59,738 bases of DNA from Bacteroidaceae bacterium (GCA_017522785.1 JAFWYF010000025.1:1-59738); one strand, 5' to 3'; shown: positions 1-8,606, numbered from the stretch's first letter. Numbers and translations: made by a program. The notes: generated by a model from the sequence alone, not told the origin.

Positions 1-21
1 CTACCACTGAGCTATAACAGC
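1..21 (-). tRNA. tRNA gene, 5' part only, cut by the window edge
   Basis: Read on the reverse strand, these 21 bases give a typical tRNA 5' end: a seven-base acceptor strand beginning GCTGTTA, followed by TAGCTCAGTGGTAG, which is the D-stem and D-loop consensus. The anticodon lies outside the window, so the amino acid cannot be read. It is the fourth gene of a reverse-strand tRNA run. In related Bacteroidales a similar run precedes tuf, so tuf may lie just to the left; that is inference. Confidence 0.75.
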
Positions 22-31
22 GTTGAAAAAG

Positions 32-104
32 AGCGGAAGACGGGACTCAAACCCGCGACCCTCAGCTTGGAAGGCTAATGCTCTATCAACTGAGCTACTT
101 CCGC
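32..104 (-). tRNA. tRNA-Gly(TCC)
   Basis: On the reverse strand the acceptor strands GCGGAAG and CTTCCGC pair perfectly. The D-arm reads AGCTCAGTTGATAGAGC. The anticodon loop is CTTCCAA, giving anticodon TCC (glycine, GGA codons). The T-loop reads GGTTTGAGTCC. CCA is not encoded. The gene lies 10 bases upstream of the truncated tRNA at the edge and 100 bases after tRNA-Tyr, presumably in one transcript with them. Confidence 0.95.
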
Positions 105-204
105 AATACGTTTACATAAAGAATTTGCAAACAAACGGAGACAGTTTTATCAAAAGATTGAGACACCGTCAAGGCTGGTTTGCATTCTCTTTTTCAACAC
201 ATTG

Positions 205-287
205 TGGGCAAAGATGGATTCGAACCACCGAAGGCGAAAGCCAGCAGATTTACAGTCTGCCCCATTTGGCCACTCTGGAATTTGCCC
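205..287 (-). tRNA. tRNA-Tyr(GTA)
   Basis: The reverse strand shows a class II tRNA with a long variable arm. The acceptor strands GGGCAAA and TTTGCCC pair and are followed by discriminator A. The anticodon loop CTGTAAA gives anticodon GTA (tyrosine). The variable arm is the GC-rich hairpin around GGCTTTCGCC, and the T-arm reads GGTTCGAATCC. The length of 83 bases fits a tyrosine tRNA. Confidence 0.95.
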
Positions 288-346
288 TTTGTCATTATTT
301 CAGAAAACGCATTTGCGATCGCTTCACACTCACCACCGTTTAGTAG

Positions 347-420
347 AGCCTCTTGTCGGATTCGAACCAACGACCCCGAGATTACAAATCACGTGCTCTG
401 GCCAACTGAGCTAAAGAGGC
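347..420 (-). tRNA. tRNA-Thr(TGT)
   Basis: On the reverse strand the acceptor strands GCCTCTT and AAGAGGC pair. The D-arm reads AGCTCAGTTGGCCAGAGC. The anticodon loop TTTGTAA gives anticodon TGT (threonine, ACA codons). The T-arm reads TTGGTTCGAATCC. It is the first tRNA of the run after hpf, about 40 bases downstream of a -10 element at 461-468. Confidence 0.95.
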
Positions 421-460
421 ATCGTACTATCTGCGGCGCGTTACTCATGTAAAGCGAGTG

Positions 461-468
461 CAAATGTA
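461..468 (-). promoter_or_regulatory. Bacteroidetes-type -10 element for the tRNA run
   Basis: The reverse strand reads TACATTTG, an exact match to the Bacteroidetes -10 consensus TAnnTTTG, about 40 bases before tRNA-Thr. No TTG lies at the usual 19-21 base distance; the nearest is 16 bases upstream. The site suggests that the tRNA run (and probably genes beyond the left edge) has its own promoter downstream of hpf. Confidence 0.45.
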
Positions 469-515
469 CGAGTTTTTTTTGAATCAAAAAATATTTTCGA
501 CTTTTTTTTTACTTT

Positions 516-809
516 TTACCTCATTTTTTCTCGATTTTTCTCAATTTGCCCCTTTAAAGCGTCTATACAACCGAGTAAAGCATCCTCGAAAGTGTCCGAA
601 ACCTTAGAAGCAAACAAGTCGCCACTTCCCGAAGATAGTCGCAAACTAACCTCTTTATTCATGGCTGTCTCCGGTTTAATAAGCTTCATTGCTACCTCAA
701 GAGATGTCGCGCCCTCACAGAGTTTTTCAAGTTTAGCAACTTTTTTCTCTACAAACTCCATCAACTGTGTCGATGCATCGAAATGAATCGTCTGAACTCT
801 TGTTACCAT
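516..809 (-). CDS. hpf: Ribosome hibernation-promoting factor, short form (HPF/RaiA family)
   Basis: The 97-residue protein matches the short HPF/YfiA family. It starts MVTRVQTIHFDAS, has the amphipathic first helix (LMEFVEKKVAKLEKL), then beta strands (LEVAMKLIKPE, KEVSLRLSS) and a second helix ending in a basic tail. Family members bind the 30S decoding region of idle ribosomes and block translation. It lacks the C-terminal dimerisation domain of long HPF, so 100S formation would need another factor. A clear Shine-Dalgarno sequence AGGAGG (reverse complement at 817-822) sits 7 bases before the ATG. It is the last gene of rpsU-xerC-hpf, 21 bases after xerC, with the tRNA run downstream. Confidence 0.93.
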   Translation of the reverse strand: MVTRVQTIHFDASTQLMEFVEKKVAKLEKLCEGATSLEVAMKLIKPETAMNKEVSLRLSSGSGDLFASKVSDTFEDALLGCIDALKGQIEKNREKMR

Positions 810-830
810 AATATAACCTCCTATATTTAA

Positions 831-1718
831 TTAGTTACCGGCCCTTGGATGAGCCTTTTTATAATAATGTTTTAATTCTTCGAATGTGAGATGAGTGTAA
901 ATTTCAGTTGTCGCAAGACGTTTATGCCCCAACAACTCCTTCACAGCACCTAATTCCGCATCGTTATTCAACATGCTTGTTGCATAAGTATGGCGAAGGA
1001 CATGCGGACTCTTTTTATTAACATTCACAACTCCGGACAATCTTTTGTTCACAATACGATAGACTTGAGAAGCCGAAAGACGCTCGCCGTTTATTGAAAC
1101 GAACAAAGCCTTTTCGTCAGCAGGAGCTATCTGATTTCTTTCCGAGATATAAAAAGCAAGCTCTTCGGACAACTCATTAACAAAAGGCACTACCCTTTCG
1201 CGTTTACGTTTTCCAAACACTTTGAGTTGTTTGTTCGAGAAATCGACATCTGAAACATTTAACCCAACCAACTCAGACAATCGAATGCCCGTTTCATAGA
1301 AAGAGAGGAGAATAACTTTATCTCGAACATCTAAAAAAGAATCGCTATACCGTTGTGAATCAATCACAGAATTAACTTCGCCATCTTTTAGAAAAACCGG
1401 CAACACACTGCGACGTTTAGGGCCATTCAAACCTTGAAGTGGATTTTGCTCAACGACGTTCTCATTACGCAAAAAGTCATAGAATGTACGCAAAGTGCTT
1501 AATTTTCTGTTTACAGAATTTGGAGAACCACCTTCATCAATGAGTGAAGAGACCCAGCCACGTACCAGATCGGCATCGGCATTTTGAACAGAGAGTGCTG
1601 CATCCACACCAATGAGATACTCTTCGAAAGAGCGTAAATCGGTTTTATATGCACGTATGGTGTGCAATGAGTAGTTTCGTTCCGACCTAAGAAACTCTAT
1701 AAAGGTATCTATAAACAT
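831..1718 (-). CDS. xerC: Tyrosine recombinase XerC/XerD family
   Basis: This 295-residue site-specific recombinase has the size and layout of XerC/XerD: an N-terminal core-binding domain (about residues 1-90) and a catalytic domain (about 105-290). The catalytic set is complete: Arg146 in TGIRLSEL, Lys near 170, His239 and Arg242 in PHVLRHTYA, His265 in LLGHKRL and nucleophile Tyr274 in TEIYTHL. Xer proteins resolve chromosome dimers at dif at the septum. The position between rpsU and hpf is a standard Bacteroidetes arrangement, so I call a chromosomal Xer protein rather than a mobile-element integrase. XerC versus XerD cannot be decided here. A long hairpin overlaps the start codon. Confidence 0.88.
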   Translation of the reverse strand: MFIDTFIEFLRSERNYSLHTIRAYKTDLRSFEEYLIGVDAALSVQNADADLVRGWVSSLIDEGGSPNSVNRKLSTLRTFYDFLRNENVVEQNPLQGLNGPKRRSVLPVFLKDGEVNSVIDSQRYSDSFLDVRDKVILLSFYETGIRLSELVGLNVSDVDFSNKQLKVFGKRKRERVVPFVNELSEELAFYISERNQIAPADEKALFVSINGERLSASQVYRIVNKRLSGVVNVNKKSPHVLRHTYATSMLNNDAELGAVKELLGHKRLATTEIYTHLTFEELKHYYKKAHPRAGN

Positions 1719-1756
1719 ATTCGTTGCCGAAAGAAATATCTTTCGGCAACGAATAT
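1717..1756 (-). promoter_or_regulatory. Long hairpin covering the xerC start codon
   Basis: An 18-bp perfect inverted repeat with a 4-base loop lies in the rpsU-xerC gap (arms 1717-1734 and 1739-1756, core CGTTGCCGAAAGA). The first two bases of the xerC ATG are the last two bases of the stem. No U-run follows on the reverse strand, so it does not look like a simple terminator. It could attenuate transcription or hide the ribosome binding site, lowering XerC relative to S21, or mark a processing site. Confidence 0.6.
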
Positions 1757-1796
1757 AATTCAGTTTAATAAAAAAAACAAGAAATTTTGCAGGTTT

Positions 1797-1988
1797 TTAT
1801 TCCTCTGAAGCGCGAAGTTTCTGAACATAAATCGCATGCTCCATCTTAAGTCTCTTAAGAACAGAGGGTTTGTCAAACTGCTGACGAGCGCGCAACTCTT
1901 TTACAACGCCGGTCTTTTCAAATTTTCTCTTGAATTTTTTGAGAGCTCTTTCAATGTTCTCGCCCTCTTTAACAGGTACTACTATCAT
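1797..1988 (-). CDS. rpsU: 30S ribosomal protein S21
   Basis: The 63-residue, highly basic protein matches bS21: it begins MIVVPVKEGENIERALKKFKRK, with the FKRKFEKTGVVKELRAR segment typical of the family. S21 sits on the platform of the 30S subunit near the anti-Shine-Dalgarno region and helps initiation. It is the first gene of the rpsU-xerC-hpf unit, with a well-formed Bacteroidetes promoter at 2042-2073. The length is normal for the phylum. Confidence 0.96.
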   Translation of the reverse strand: MIVVPVKEGENIERALKKFKRKFEKTGVVKELRARQQFDKPSVLKRLKMEHAIYVQKLRASEE

Positions 1989-2041
1989 TTCCTATTCTAT
2001 TATTTAGTTTATATTATTTCCTTATTATGCGAAATGTGGCG

Positions 2042-2073
2042 CAAAAATAGACACAAATTTTTAACTGGCAAAA
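2042..2073 (-). promoter_or_regulatory. Promoter of rpsU-xerC-hpf
   Basis: The reverse strand shows TTTTG, 19 bases, then TATTTTTG, which fits the Bacteroidetes housekeeping consensus (TTG, 19-21 bases, TAnnTTTG). The predicted start is near 2035, leaving a leader of about 45 bases before rpsU. The rest of the 303-base gap (1989-2291) holds only AT-rich sequence and the mdh terminator. Confidence 0.75.
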
Positions 2074-2237
2074 CTTTTCTGCTACTTTTTGCACAAAAAG
2101 TTCTTATCCTACGTTTTTGAAACAGAAATAGTAACAAGTTTCACCATATTACAACTTTGCTATATATGCTATATATAATAAAGGTAAAAAAGCAGTAAAA
2201 ACAAAAAACACTATTTGACTAATTAATCTACAACACA

Positions 2238-2275
2238 AAGCAACGAAGGCAAGAGTGTTCTTGCCTTCGTTGCTT
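2238..2275 (-). terminator. Terminator after mdh
   Basis: A perfect 17-bp stem (AGCAACGAAGGCAAGA and its complement) encloses a GTGT loop 16 bases beyond the mdh stop codon. The reverse-strand tail is TTTGTGTTG, a weak U-run, so termination may be partly stem-driven. Confidence 0.8.
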
Positions 2276-2291
2276 ATATTAAAGGATTGAA

Positions 2292-3284
2292 TTACAAATT
2301 GGGGTTGATTTTACTCCACTCCGAAATTGCAGGAACAATGTTCAAAGTTACTAGTTCATCACGCATTTTGCAAAGGTGAGCATAACTAGCATCGAGTTTT
2401 GCCACCTCCTCGGGAGTACCAACAGGCATTTTATATGAGCAACCGTTTGCATCGAGAACTGTATCCATTGCCATCATAATGTGGTCGTATTTCTCATTTG
2501 AAACGTATGTACCGGCAGGATAGCGGAATGTTTCACCACCCATAACTGAGCGAATCATCTCTACAGAGAGATATGAAGGGCTCTGGAATGAAGAACGGCC
2601 ACGAAGTTTAATGATAGCAGCACCACCCTGTGTAACATCTTTCTTCATCTGCTCCCACTCTTCTGCAGGGAATTCTGCTGTACCAATGATATCGGTTAAA
2701 GGACGGCCGGCAATCTTAACTGCGCTACCAAACACAGCCATTTGCTCACCATGACCACCATAAGTTGCACAACCTGTTACCTGATTCTGCATAACACCGA
2801 ACTTCTTAGCCAATGCGCTCTGAAGACGTGTAGAGTCGAGACCTGCAAGTGTTGTAACCTGTCCGGGTTTCAAACCTGAATAGAGCAATGTAACAAGACC
2901 GGTAAGATCGGCAGGGTTAAAGATAATTACCACGTGTTTAACATCGGGGCAATAAGTTTTAATGTTCTTTCCGAGTTCTTCAGCAATTTTACAGTTTCCT
3001 GCCAAAAGGTCCTCGCGTGTCATACCCTCCTTACGGGGTGCACCACCTGATGAAATGATATATTTAGCATCTTTGAATGCCTCAGCAACATCTGTTGTCG
3101 CAGTGATATTCACCTCGTCAAAACCACTCTGACGCATCTCCTCTGCTACACCCTCGGGTGAGAATACATCGTAAAGACAAAGATTTGTTGTCAGGCCCAT
3201 CATCAAAGCCGACTGAGCCATATTAGAACCAATCATACCGGCAGCGCCGACAATCACCAATTTCTCGTTTGTTAAGTACTGCAT
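2292..3284 (-). CDS. mdh: Malate dehydrogenase (NAD-dependent)
   Basis: This 330-residue protein belongs to the lactate/malate dehydrogenase superfamily and should interconvert malate and oxaloacetate with NAD in the cytosol. The Rossmann dinucleotide motif is GAAGMIG at residues 13-19. The substrate loop reads GGAPRKEGMTREDL, the RK-x-GM-TR pattern of malate rather than lactate dehydrogenases. The substrate-binding Arg is in the GLDSTRLQ segment and the catalytic His is in TYGGHGEQM, near residue 180. It is monocistronic, with a promoter at 3327-3359 and a strong hairpin after the stop. In Bacteroidales this enzyme serves the reductive branch from oxaloacetate to succinate. Confidence 0.93.
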   Translation of the reverse strand: MQYLTNEKLVIVGAAGMIGSNMAQSALMMGLTTNLCLYDVFSPEGVAEEMRQSGFDEVNITATTDVAEAFKDAKYIISSGGAPRKEGMTREDLLAGNCKIAEELGKNIKTYCPDVKHVVIIFNPADLTGLVTLLYSGLKPGQVTTLAGLDSTRLQSALAKKFGVMQNQVTGCATYGGHGEQMAVFGSAVKIAGRPLTDIIGTAEFPAEEWEQMKKDVTQGGAAIIKLRGRSSFQSPSYLSVEMIRSVMGGETFRYPAGTYVSNEKYDHIMMAMDTVLDANGCSYKMPVGTPEEVAKLDASYAHLCKMRDELVTLNIVPAISEWSKINPNL

Positions 3285-3326
3285 AATTTTTTAATTTAAT
3301 GGTTATAATGTTCTTCTTTCTATCTG

Positions 3327-3359
3327 CGAAGATATATATTTTTTTATCTATACTCCAAA
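3327..3359 (-). promoter_or_regulatory. Promoter of mdh
   Basis: The reverse strand has TTTG, a 21-base spacer and TATCTTCG, the TTCG variant of the Bacteroidetes -10 element. Its predicted start gives a leader of about 35 bases before the mdh ATG. Confidence 0.7.
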
Positions 3360-3409
3360 GATTAACAATGTTTAATCTAAGTATTTATATTTATTTTTAC
3401 AATTCCAAA

Positions 3410-4633
3410 TTATAGGTTCAATGCCGAAAGTATTTTTTGAGATGCACCTGAGTTTTCGGACACACACTTGCCGGCAGCATCACCAAGACGTTTCAATCGT
3501 CCCGGAGTTTCATCGAAACTACGCATATAACCGGCAAAACTATCGGCATCGGTAATTTCGAGTCCACCACCACACTCTTTCAGCATCTGAGCCTCTTGAA
3601 ACTTATGATTGTTAGGCCCAAAGAAAACAGGCATGCTATAAACCGCCGCCTCTAGTACATTGTGTATACCTACACCAAAACCACCACCAACGTAAGCCAC
3701 ATCGCCATATCGATATATCGACGACAGGAGGCCGAAACAATCTATGAGAAGACAATCGGCGGCACGCACCTCATCCATAGAGGCACGAGTGTAACGCACA
3801 CAACGTCCTGCCACTTTGCTTTCAATCTCATTTAAACGATGCTCATCGACCTCGTGCGAAGCTATTATCATTTTCCATCCTTTATTGGCATTAAAATAGG
3901 GAATGTAGATTTCTTCATCGGGGCCCCATGAGCTACCCGCTACAAAGATTTTGCTATCGCCATCGGCAAAGGCCTCGACGAGAGGCAATTGACGAGCCAA
4001 CTCTTGTATTCTTGCAACACGGTCGAAACGAGTATCACCAACAACTGTTACATTATTTAGTCCAATCCCGGCAAGCAACTCTTTTGAATGTTCATTCTGA
4101 ACAAACAGATGGGTGAAGCATTTCAATGCACCACGATAGAAGGCGCCCCATGAACGGAAGAACAGTTGCTCATCTCTAAAGATAGAAGAGACACTGTATG
4201 TTGGCACGCCACGTTTTTTTAGTGCTCCGAGAAAATTAAGCCAAAATTCATATTTAACGAAAAAGGCCATTTTAGGTTGCAATAAGTTCAAGAAACGTTT
4301 CGCATTAAGCGGTGTATCGAAAGGCATATAACAAACCACGTCAGCATTCTGATAGTTCTTAGCCGATTCATAACCCGAAGGCGAGAAGAATGTAAGGACA
4401 ATACGATATTCCGGATGATCGGCACGCAATCTTTCCATCAAAGGACGTCCTTGTTCAAATTCACCTAATGAAGAGACATGAAACCAAATATAATTGGAGT
4501 CTTTCTGTAGTTTCTCGGTCAAGAGGTTATAAATTTGTTTGTGCCCTGCAAGTTTCAGTTTAGCTTTTTTGTGGCCAAAGAGTGCAGCCAACCTCATAAA
4601 AGCAATATATATGTATATACCTATTGTGTACAT
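3410..4633 (-). CDS. waaA: 3-deoxy-D-manno-octulosonic acid (Kdo) transferase
   Basis: This 407-residue glycosyltransferase (GT30, KdtA/WaaA) attaches Kdo from CMP-Kdo to lipid IVA at the inner face of the cytoplasmic membrane. It has the N-terminal hydrophobic anchor (IGIYIYIAFMRLAALF) followed by the basic HKKAKLKLAGHK stretch. The family hallmark WFHVSSLGEFEQGRPL carries the conserved Glu near residue 60. The C-terminal nucleotide-sugar domain has AGSSWGPDEE, ASHEVDEHR and GGGFGVGIHNVLEAAVYSMPV. The length is normal. It starts 5 bases after the gltX stop, so the two genes are co-transcribed. Confidence 0.94.
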   Translation of the reverse strand: MYTIGIYIYIAFMRLAALFGHKKAKLKLAGHKQIYNLLTEKLQKDSNYIWFHVSSLGEFEQGRPLMERLRADHPEYRIVLTFFSPSGYESAKNYQNADVVCYMPFDTPLNAKRFLNLLQPKMAFFVKYEFWLNFLGALKKRGVPTYSVSSIFRDEQLFFRSWGAFYRGALKCFTHLFVQNEHSKELLAGIGLNNVTVVGDTRFDRVARIQELARQLPLVEAFADGDSKIFVAGSSWGPDEEIYIPYFNANKGWKMIIASHEVDEHRLNEIESKVAGRCVRYTRASMDEVRAADCLLIDCFGLLSSIYRYGDVAYVGGGFGVGIHNVLEAAVYSMPVFFGPNNHKFQEAQMLKECGGGLEITDADSFAGYMRSFDETPGRLKRLGDAAGKCVSENSGASQKILSALNL

Positions 4634-4638
4634 GATTC

Positions 4639-6156
4639 TTATGCTAATACGGATACGGCTCTACGCAAGCGAGCCAATGTCTCTTCTTTACCTATTAAAC
4701 CCGAAATATCAAACATCTGAGGACCTTTTCCCTCACCTACAAGAGCCAAACGGAAGGCATTCATTATTTCACCCATGCCATATCCCTTTTCCTCAATCCA
4801 TGCATGAACTGCGTGGTCCTGATTTTCAATTGAGAAATCTTCGAGGCCCTCCAATAAATCGGCTAGTTCTGTCATTTGGCGGGCAGAATTCTCCTTCCAA
4901 CGTTTCTTTGCCGTTTTTTCGTCATACTCCACCGGAGCAATAAAATAGAAACTGCAAGCGTCCCATAGTTCATGAACAAAGTTTACTCGTCCTTTCATCA
5001 ATGAAACAATTTTTTCGAGATAAGACAGTTCGGCTTTTACTCCATGAGCCTCAACTATCGGTAAGAATTTCTCTGCAATTTCTCTATCCGATTTTTGAAG
5101 GATGTATTCATGATTAAACCAAATCATCTTTTTGTAATCAAAACGGGCTCCGGCTTTACTGCACTTAGCAAGATCGAACTTTTCTATCAATTGCTCCATA
5201 GACATTAGTTCTACATCATCACCGGGATTCCACCCTAAGAGCGCAAGAAAGTTTATCACTGCTTCGGGCAGATAGCCTGACTCGCGGAAACCCGAAGAGA
5301 GTGCACCCGATTTGGGGTCGTGCCACTCCAATGGAAATACGGGGAAGCCTAAACGGTCGCCATCGCGCTTACTCAACTTACCATTGCCTTCGGGTTTGAG
5401 CAACAACGACAAATGTGCGAACTGCGGCATAGTATCATCCCAACCGAATGCACGATACAACAAGACATGCAGAGGAGCAGATGGTAGCCACTCTTCGCCA
5501 CGTATAACGTGTGTTACCTCCATCAAATGGTCATCTACAATGTTAGCCAGATGATACGTAGGCAACTCATCGGCCGATTTATAAAGAACTTTATCATCGA
5601 GGATTGAGGAATCTATAGTTACTAAGCCACGAATAAGGTCATTTACAACAACCTTTTCACCCGGCTCAACCTTAAAGCGAACTACATATTGATGACCGGC
5701 ATCAATGAGTGCTTGTACCTCCTCGGCCGACATTGAGAGTGAGTTTCGCATCTGTAAACGAGTTGATGCATCGTATTGGAAATTATCTATTTCGGCACGT
5801 TTCTTGTCTAGTTCTTCGGGGGAATCAAAAGCTATATATGCTTTATCGTTCTCGAGCAAAACTTTTACATACTTTTTGTAGATATCCCTGCGCTCCGACT
5901 GACGATAGGGACCATGATTTCCACCAAAGGAGACTCCTTCGTCGAACTTAACACCCAGCCAACGGAAAGATTCCAATATATACTCTTCTGCTCCTTCAAC
6001 AAAACGATTGGAATCTGTATCTTCTATACGAAAGATAAAATCGCCACCATGTTGTTTTGCGAAAAAATAGTTATACAACGCTGTTCTTACTCCACCAATA
6101 TGCAAAGGTCCTGTAGGACTTGGTGCAAAACGCACTCTTACTTTTCTATCTGCCAT
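4639..6156 (-). CDS. gltX: Glutamyl-tRNA synthetase
   Basis: This 505-residue class I aminoacyl-tRNA synthetase charges tRNA-Glu. It has the signature [20 protein letters not shown], with the HIGH-type motif HIGG at residues 19-22. RIEDTDSNR follows near residue 45. The KMSKS-type motif is KLSKRDG, near residue 260. The anticodon-binding C-terminal half and the overall length match bacterial GltX. It is first in the gltX-waaA operon, whose probable promoter is at 6222-6254. Whether it also acts on tRNA-Gln cannot be told from the sequence. Confidence 0.96.
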   Translation of the reverse strand: MADRKVRVRFAPSPTGPLHIGGVRTALYNYFFAKQHGGDFIFRIEDTDSNRFVEGAEEYILESFRWLGVKFDEGVSFGGNHGPYRQSERRDIYKKYVKVLLENDKAYIAFDSPEELDKKRAEIDNFQYDASTRLQMRNSLSMSAEEVQALIDAGHQYVVRFKVEPGEKVVVNDLIRGLVTIDSSILDDKVLYKSADELPTYHLANIVDDHLMEVTHVIRGEEWLPSAPLHVLLYRAFGWDDTMPQFAHLSLLLKPEGNGKLSKRDGDRLGFPVFPLEWHDPKSGALSSGFRESGYLPEAVINFLALLGWNPGDDVELMSMEQLIEKFDLAKCSKAGARFDYKKMIWFNHEYILQKSDREIAEKFLPIVEAHGVKAELSYLEKIVSLMKGRVNFVHELWDACSFYFIAPVEYDEKTAKKRWKENSARQMTELADLLEGLEDFSIENQDHAVHAWIEEKGYGMGEIMNAFRLALVGEGKGPQMFDISGLIGKEETLARLRRAVSVLA

Positions 6157-6221
6157 AAATTTATGTTTTTGCCATTAAAAGATGTACAAACATAATACAT
6201 CCATATTAGGCTAATATGTTG

Positions 6222-6254
6222 CAAAGATAGTACAAAAGATTTAAAAAATAACAA
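6222..6254 (-). promoter_or_regulatory. Probable promoter of gltX-waaA
   Basis: The reverse strand has TATCTTTG at 6222-6229, an exact -10 match. A TTG at 6252-6254 is 22 bases upstream, one base longer than usual. The predicted leader is about 58 bases. Confidence 0.6.
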
Positions 6255-6369
6255 AAGATGCAAAATGTATTATAAAGGGAAATGAGCATTTATTGTTTAA
6301 CAAAAGGCATCAACTTATCATCAAATAGTAATATTTATTGTTTAGGAGTTACTTTTACTATTTTTTTAT

Positions 6370-6377
6370 TACTTTTG
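6370..6377 (+). promoter_or_regulatory. -10 element upstream of the HD phosphohydrolase gene
   Basis: TACTTTTG matches the Bacteroidetes -10 consensus 28 bases before the ATG at 6406. No TTG lies at the expected distance. AAGGAA directly before the ATG can serve as a ribosome binding site. Confidence 0.45.
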
Positions 6378-6405
6378 GAAGCATAATATTAATTACGAAG
6401 GAAAT

Positions 6406-8448
6406 ATGAAGAAAAAAATAAAAACAGCCATATCAAACAGATTGAAGGCAATATACAAAATATCTATTGCCGTTGCATGTATTGGAGTAATTGTCTATTT
6501 TATGCCACGAAACAGTGTATTCAACTACACATACAACATCAACACTCCATGGACATACAGCCAGATTATGGCAGACTTTGACTTTCCAATATACAAAGAT
6601 GAACTTCGGCTGAAAGCAGAAAAGGATAGTATCACAGCTCATTTTGAACCCTATTTCACCAAAGATATAAATGTCGAAAAAGCATCTCTTAGCGCTTTCG
6701 AAAAGCGATATATTAGTGATTATCACAAATATATTTCCAGAGAACAATATAATGCTCTATACAACAAACTGCAGAAAATTTACAGCCAAGGGATTATATC
6801 GGCCGAAGACATGAATATAGGCAAACAGGGAGAGTCTACATTTATAAAACTGATAAACGACAACATATCTTCAACTGCAAATATCAATAATTTCATAAAA
6901 ATACCCGAGGCATACAAAATCCTTGTAAGGAACGACACCACACCTCATAGAACCTTGAACCGCCTTAACTTAGAAGAGTATATAGGTGCAAATATAAAAT
7001 ATGATAGTTTAAGGTCTAAAAGAGCGTTGAATGAAGAGTTAGAGGCACTATCAATAAGCGATGGTCTTGTACAAAAAGGACAAAGAATAATTGGCAGAGG
7101 AGAGATTATTGATAGTCGCACATACCAGATTCTACAATCTTATCATTACGAACTTGAGAAAAGACTCGACAAGAACAGGCAAAACACCCTGACACTTTTA
7201 GGACAAATAGGATTTATTTTTACATGTATACTATTGCTTCTCCTATTTATATATAACAACAAAAAACTTAATAACAATAAAATTCTACTTACATTGCTGT
7301 CGGCAACAATTTTCCCTGTTATTGTAGGCATTATGATGCAACACCGTATTGGCAATGTATTCATTCTTCCTTTTGCAATGGTGCCTATGCTATTGTGCAT
7401 GTTTGTTGATACTCGTACTGCATTTTGGACACATGTAATTAGTATACTCATGTGCTCTATAATGCTTAACTCTCCTTACGAATTTCTCCTTTTACAGATA
7501 TTAGCAGGATGTACGGCAATATTTAATATGCGTGAGCTTTCTTCGCGTTCGCAGATGTTCCGTAGCGTATTTTTCATCTTAATCACATACGCATTTTCAT
7601 ATTTATGCTACGAACTTGTGGTAGAGAATAGTATTGCTAAAATAGACCTTAAGATGTATATCTATTTTATAATAAACGCGATATTGCTACTATTTGCCTA
7701 TCCCATGATGTTTGTAATTGAAAAACTATTTGGATTTGTATCGAGTGTAACACTCATAGAGCTATCTAATATAAATAGTGAGCTATTACGCAAATTATCG
7801 CAAGATGCCCCGGGAACTTTCCAACATTCAATGCAGGTTGGAAACTTAGCCGCCGAAGCTGCACGTGCTATTGGGGCCAGCTCTTTGGAAGTGAGAACAG
7901 GCGCTTTGTATCACGATATTGGCAAAACTCTTAACCCCATATATTTTACAGAAAATCAAAGTGGTGGAATTAACCCTCACAACAATTTATCGCCACAGGA
8001 GAGTGCCAAGATTATCATTAAACATGTTACCGATGGTTTGGCACTTGCCGACAAACATCATTTGCCAAAAAGCATCAAAGAGTTTATCTCCACGCACCAT
8101 GGCTTAGGTAAAACCGGATATTTTTATATAACATACAAAAACGAACACCCGGACGAAGATATTGATGAGAAACTCTTCACATATCCCGGCCCCAACCCCA
8201 CAACCCGTGAGCAAGCTATTCTTATGCTGGCCGATTGTGTAGAGGCGGCATCGCATAGTATCAAGGAGTATACTGAAGAGAACATTGATAAACTCGTAAA
8301 CCAAATTGTGGATCCAAAGATTGTAGATGGCTCGCTTAACTTAGCACCACTGACATTCCAAGATATAAGTACTATTAAAACTATTTTTAAAGAAAGATTA
8401 AAAGCTATATATCATACCAGAATCAGTTACCCGAGTGAAAAGAAATAG
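6406..8448 (+). CDS. Seven-transmembrane HD-domain phosphohydrolase (PgpH-type, probable cyclic-di-AMP phosphodiesterase)
   Basis: The 680-residue protein has the 7TMR-HD architecture of Listeria PgpH: an N-terminal membrane segment (about residues 18-33), a long extracytoplasmic region (about 35-255), a block of seven membrane helices (about 260-445) and a cytoplasmic HD domain (about 460-660). The metal-binding set is visible: QHSMQ near residue 473, HDIGKT near 502, STHHGLG and the later Asp in LADCVEAASHS. PgpH enzymes hydrolyse c-di-AMP to pApA; the specificity here is inferred from architecture. It is transcribed alone, divergently from gltX, and is followed by a strong terminator. Confidence 0.88.
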   Translation: MKKKIKTAISNRLKAIYKISIAVACIGVIVYFMPRNSVFNYTYNINTPWTYSQIMADFDFPIYKDELRLKAEKDSITAHFEPYFTKDINVEKASLSAFEKRYISDYHKYISREQYNALYNKLQKIYSQGIISAEDMNIGKQGESTFIKLINDNISSTANINNFIKIPEAYKILVRNDTTPHRTLNRLNLEEYIGANIKYDSLRSKRALNEELEALSISDGLVQKGQRIIGRGEIIDSRTYQILQSYHYELEKRLDKNRQNTLTLLGQIGFIFTCILLLLLFIYNNKKLNNNKILLTLLSATIFPVIVGIMMQHRIGNVFILPFAMVPMLLCMFVDTRTAFWTHVISILMCSIMLNSPYEFLLLQILAGCTAIFNMRELSSRSQMFRSVFFILITYAFSYLCYELVVENSIAKIDLKMYIYFIINAILLLFAYPMMFVIEKLFGFVSSVTLIELSNINSELLRKLSQDAPGTFQHSMQVGNLAAEAARAIGASSLEVRTGALYHDIGKTLNPIYFTENQSGGINPHNNLSPQESAKIIIKHVTDGLALADKHHLPKSIKEFISTHHGLGKTGYFYITYKNEHPDEDIDEKLFTYPGPNPTTREQAILMLADCVEAASHSIKEYTEENIDKLVNQIVDPKIVDGSLNLAPLTFQDISTIKTIFKERLKAIYHTRISYPSEKK

Positions 8449-8500
8449 TTTATAATGACTTGAAAAAATAAGCGAATGTAAAATTTTGTTAAAAAGGAAG

Positions 8501-8540
8501 GTAAAAGGTGGCAGAAACTTTGTATTCTGCCACCTTTTAC
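8501..8540 (+). terminator. Terminator after the PgpH-type gene
   Basis: A perfect 16-bp stem (arms 8501-8516 and 8525-8540, core AGGTGGCAGAA) has an 8-base loop, about 50 bases beyond the stop codon. T-rich bases (CTTTTAC) lie within the 3' arm. The open frame of the next gene extends back into this hairpin, which argues for a later start for that gene. Confidence 0.8.
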
Positions 8541-8606
8541 ATGCATCTTTGCCAGAGAGAGGAGATTGTTAGAGATTTTACATTTTATTATAAAAAGAAG
8601 GGGAAG

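Noticed and set aside
23-452. Open frames at the left edge
   Set aside because: They cross three well-formed tRNA genes and carry translated tRNA sequence.
831-1718. Tyrosine recombinase as evidence of a mobile element
   Set aside because: Gene order rpsU-xerC-hpf is a normal chromosomal arrangement, the size is that of Xer proteins, and no attachment sites, transfer genes or composition change are seen beside the tRNA genes.
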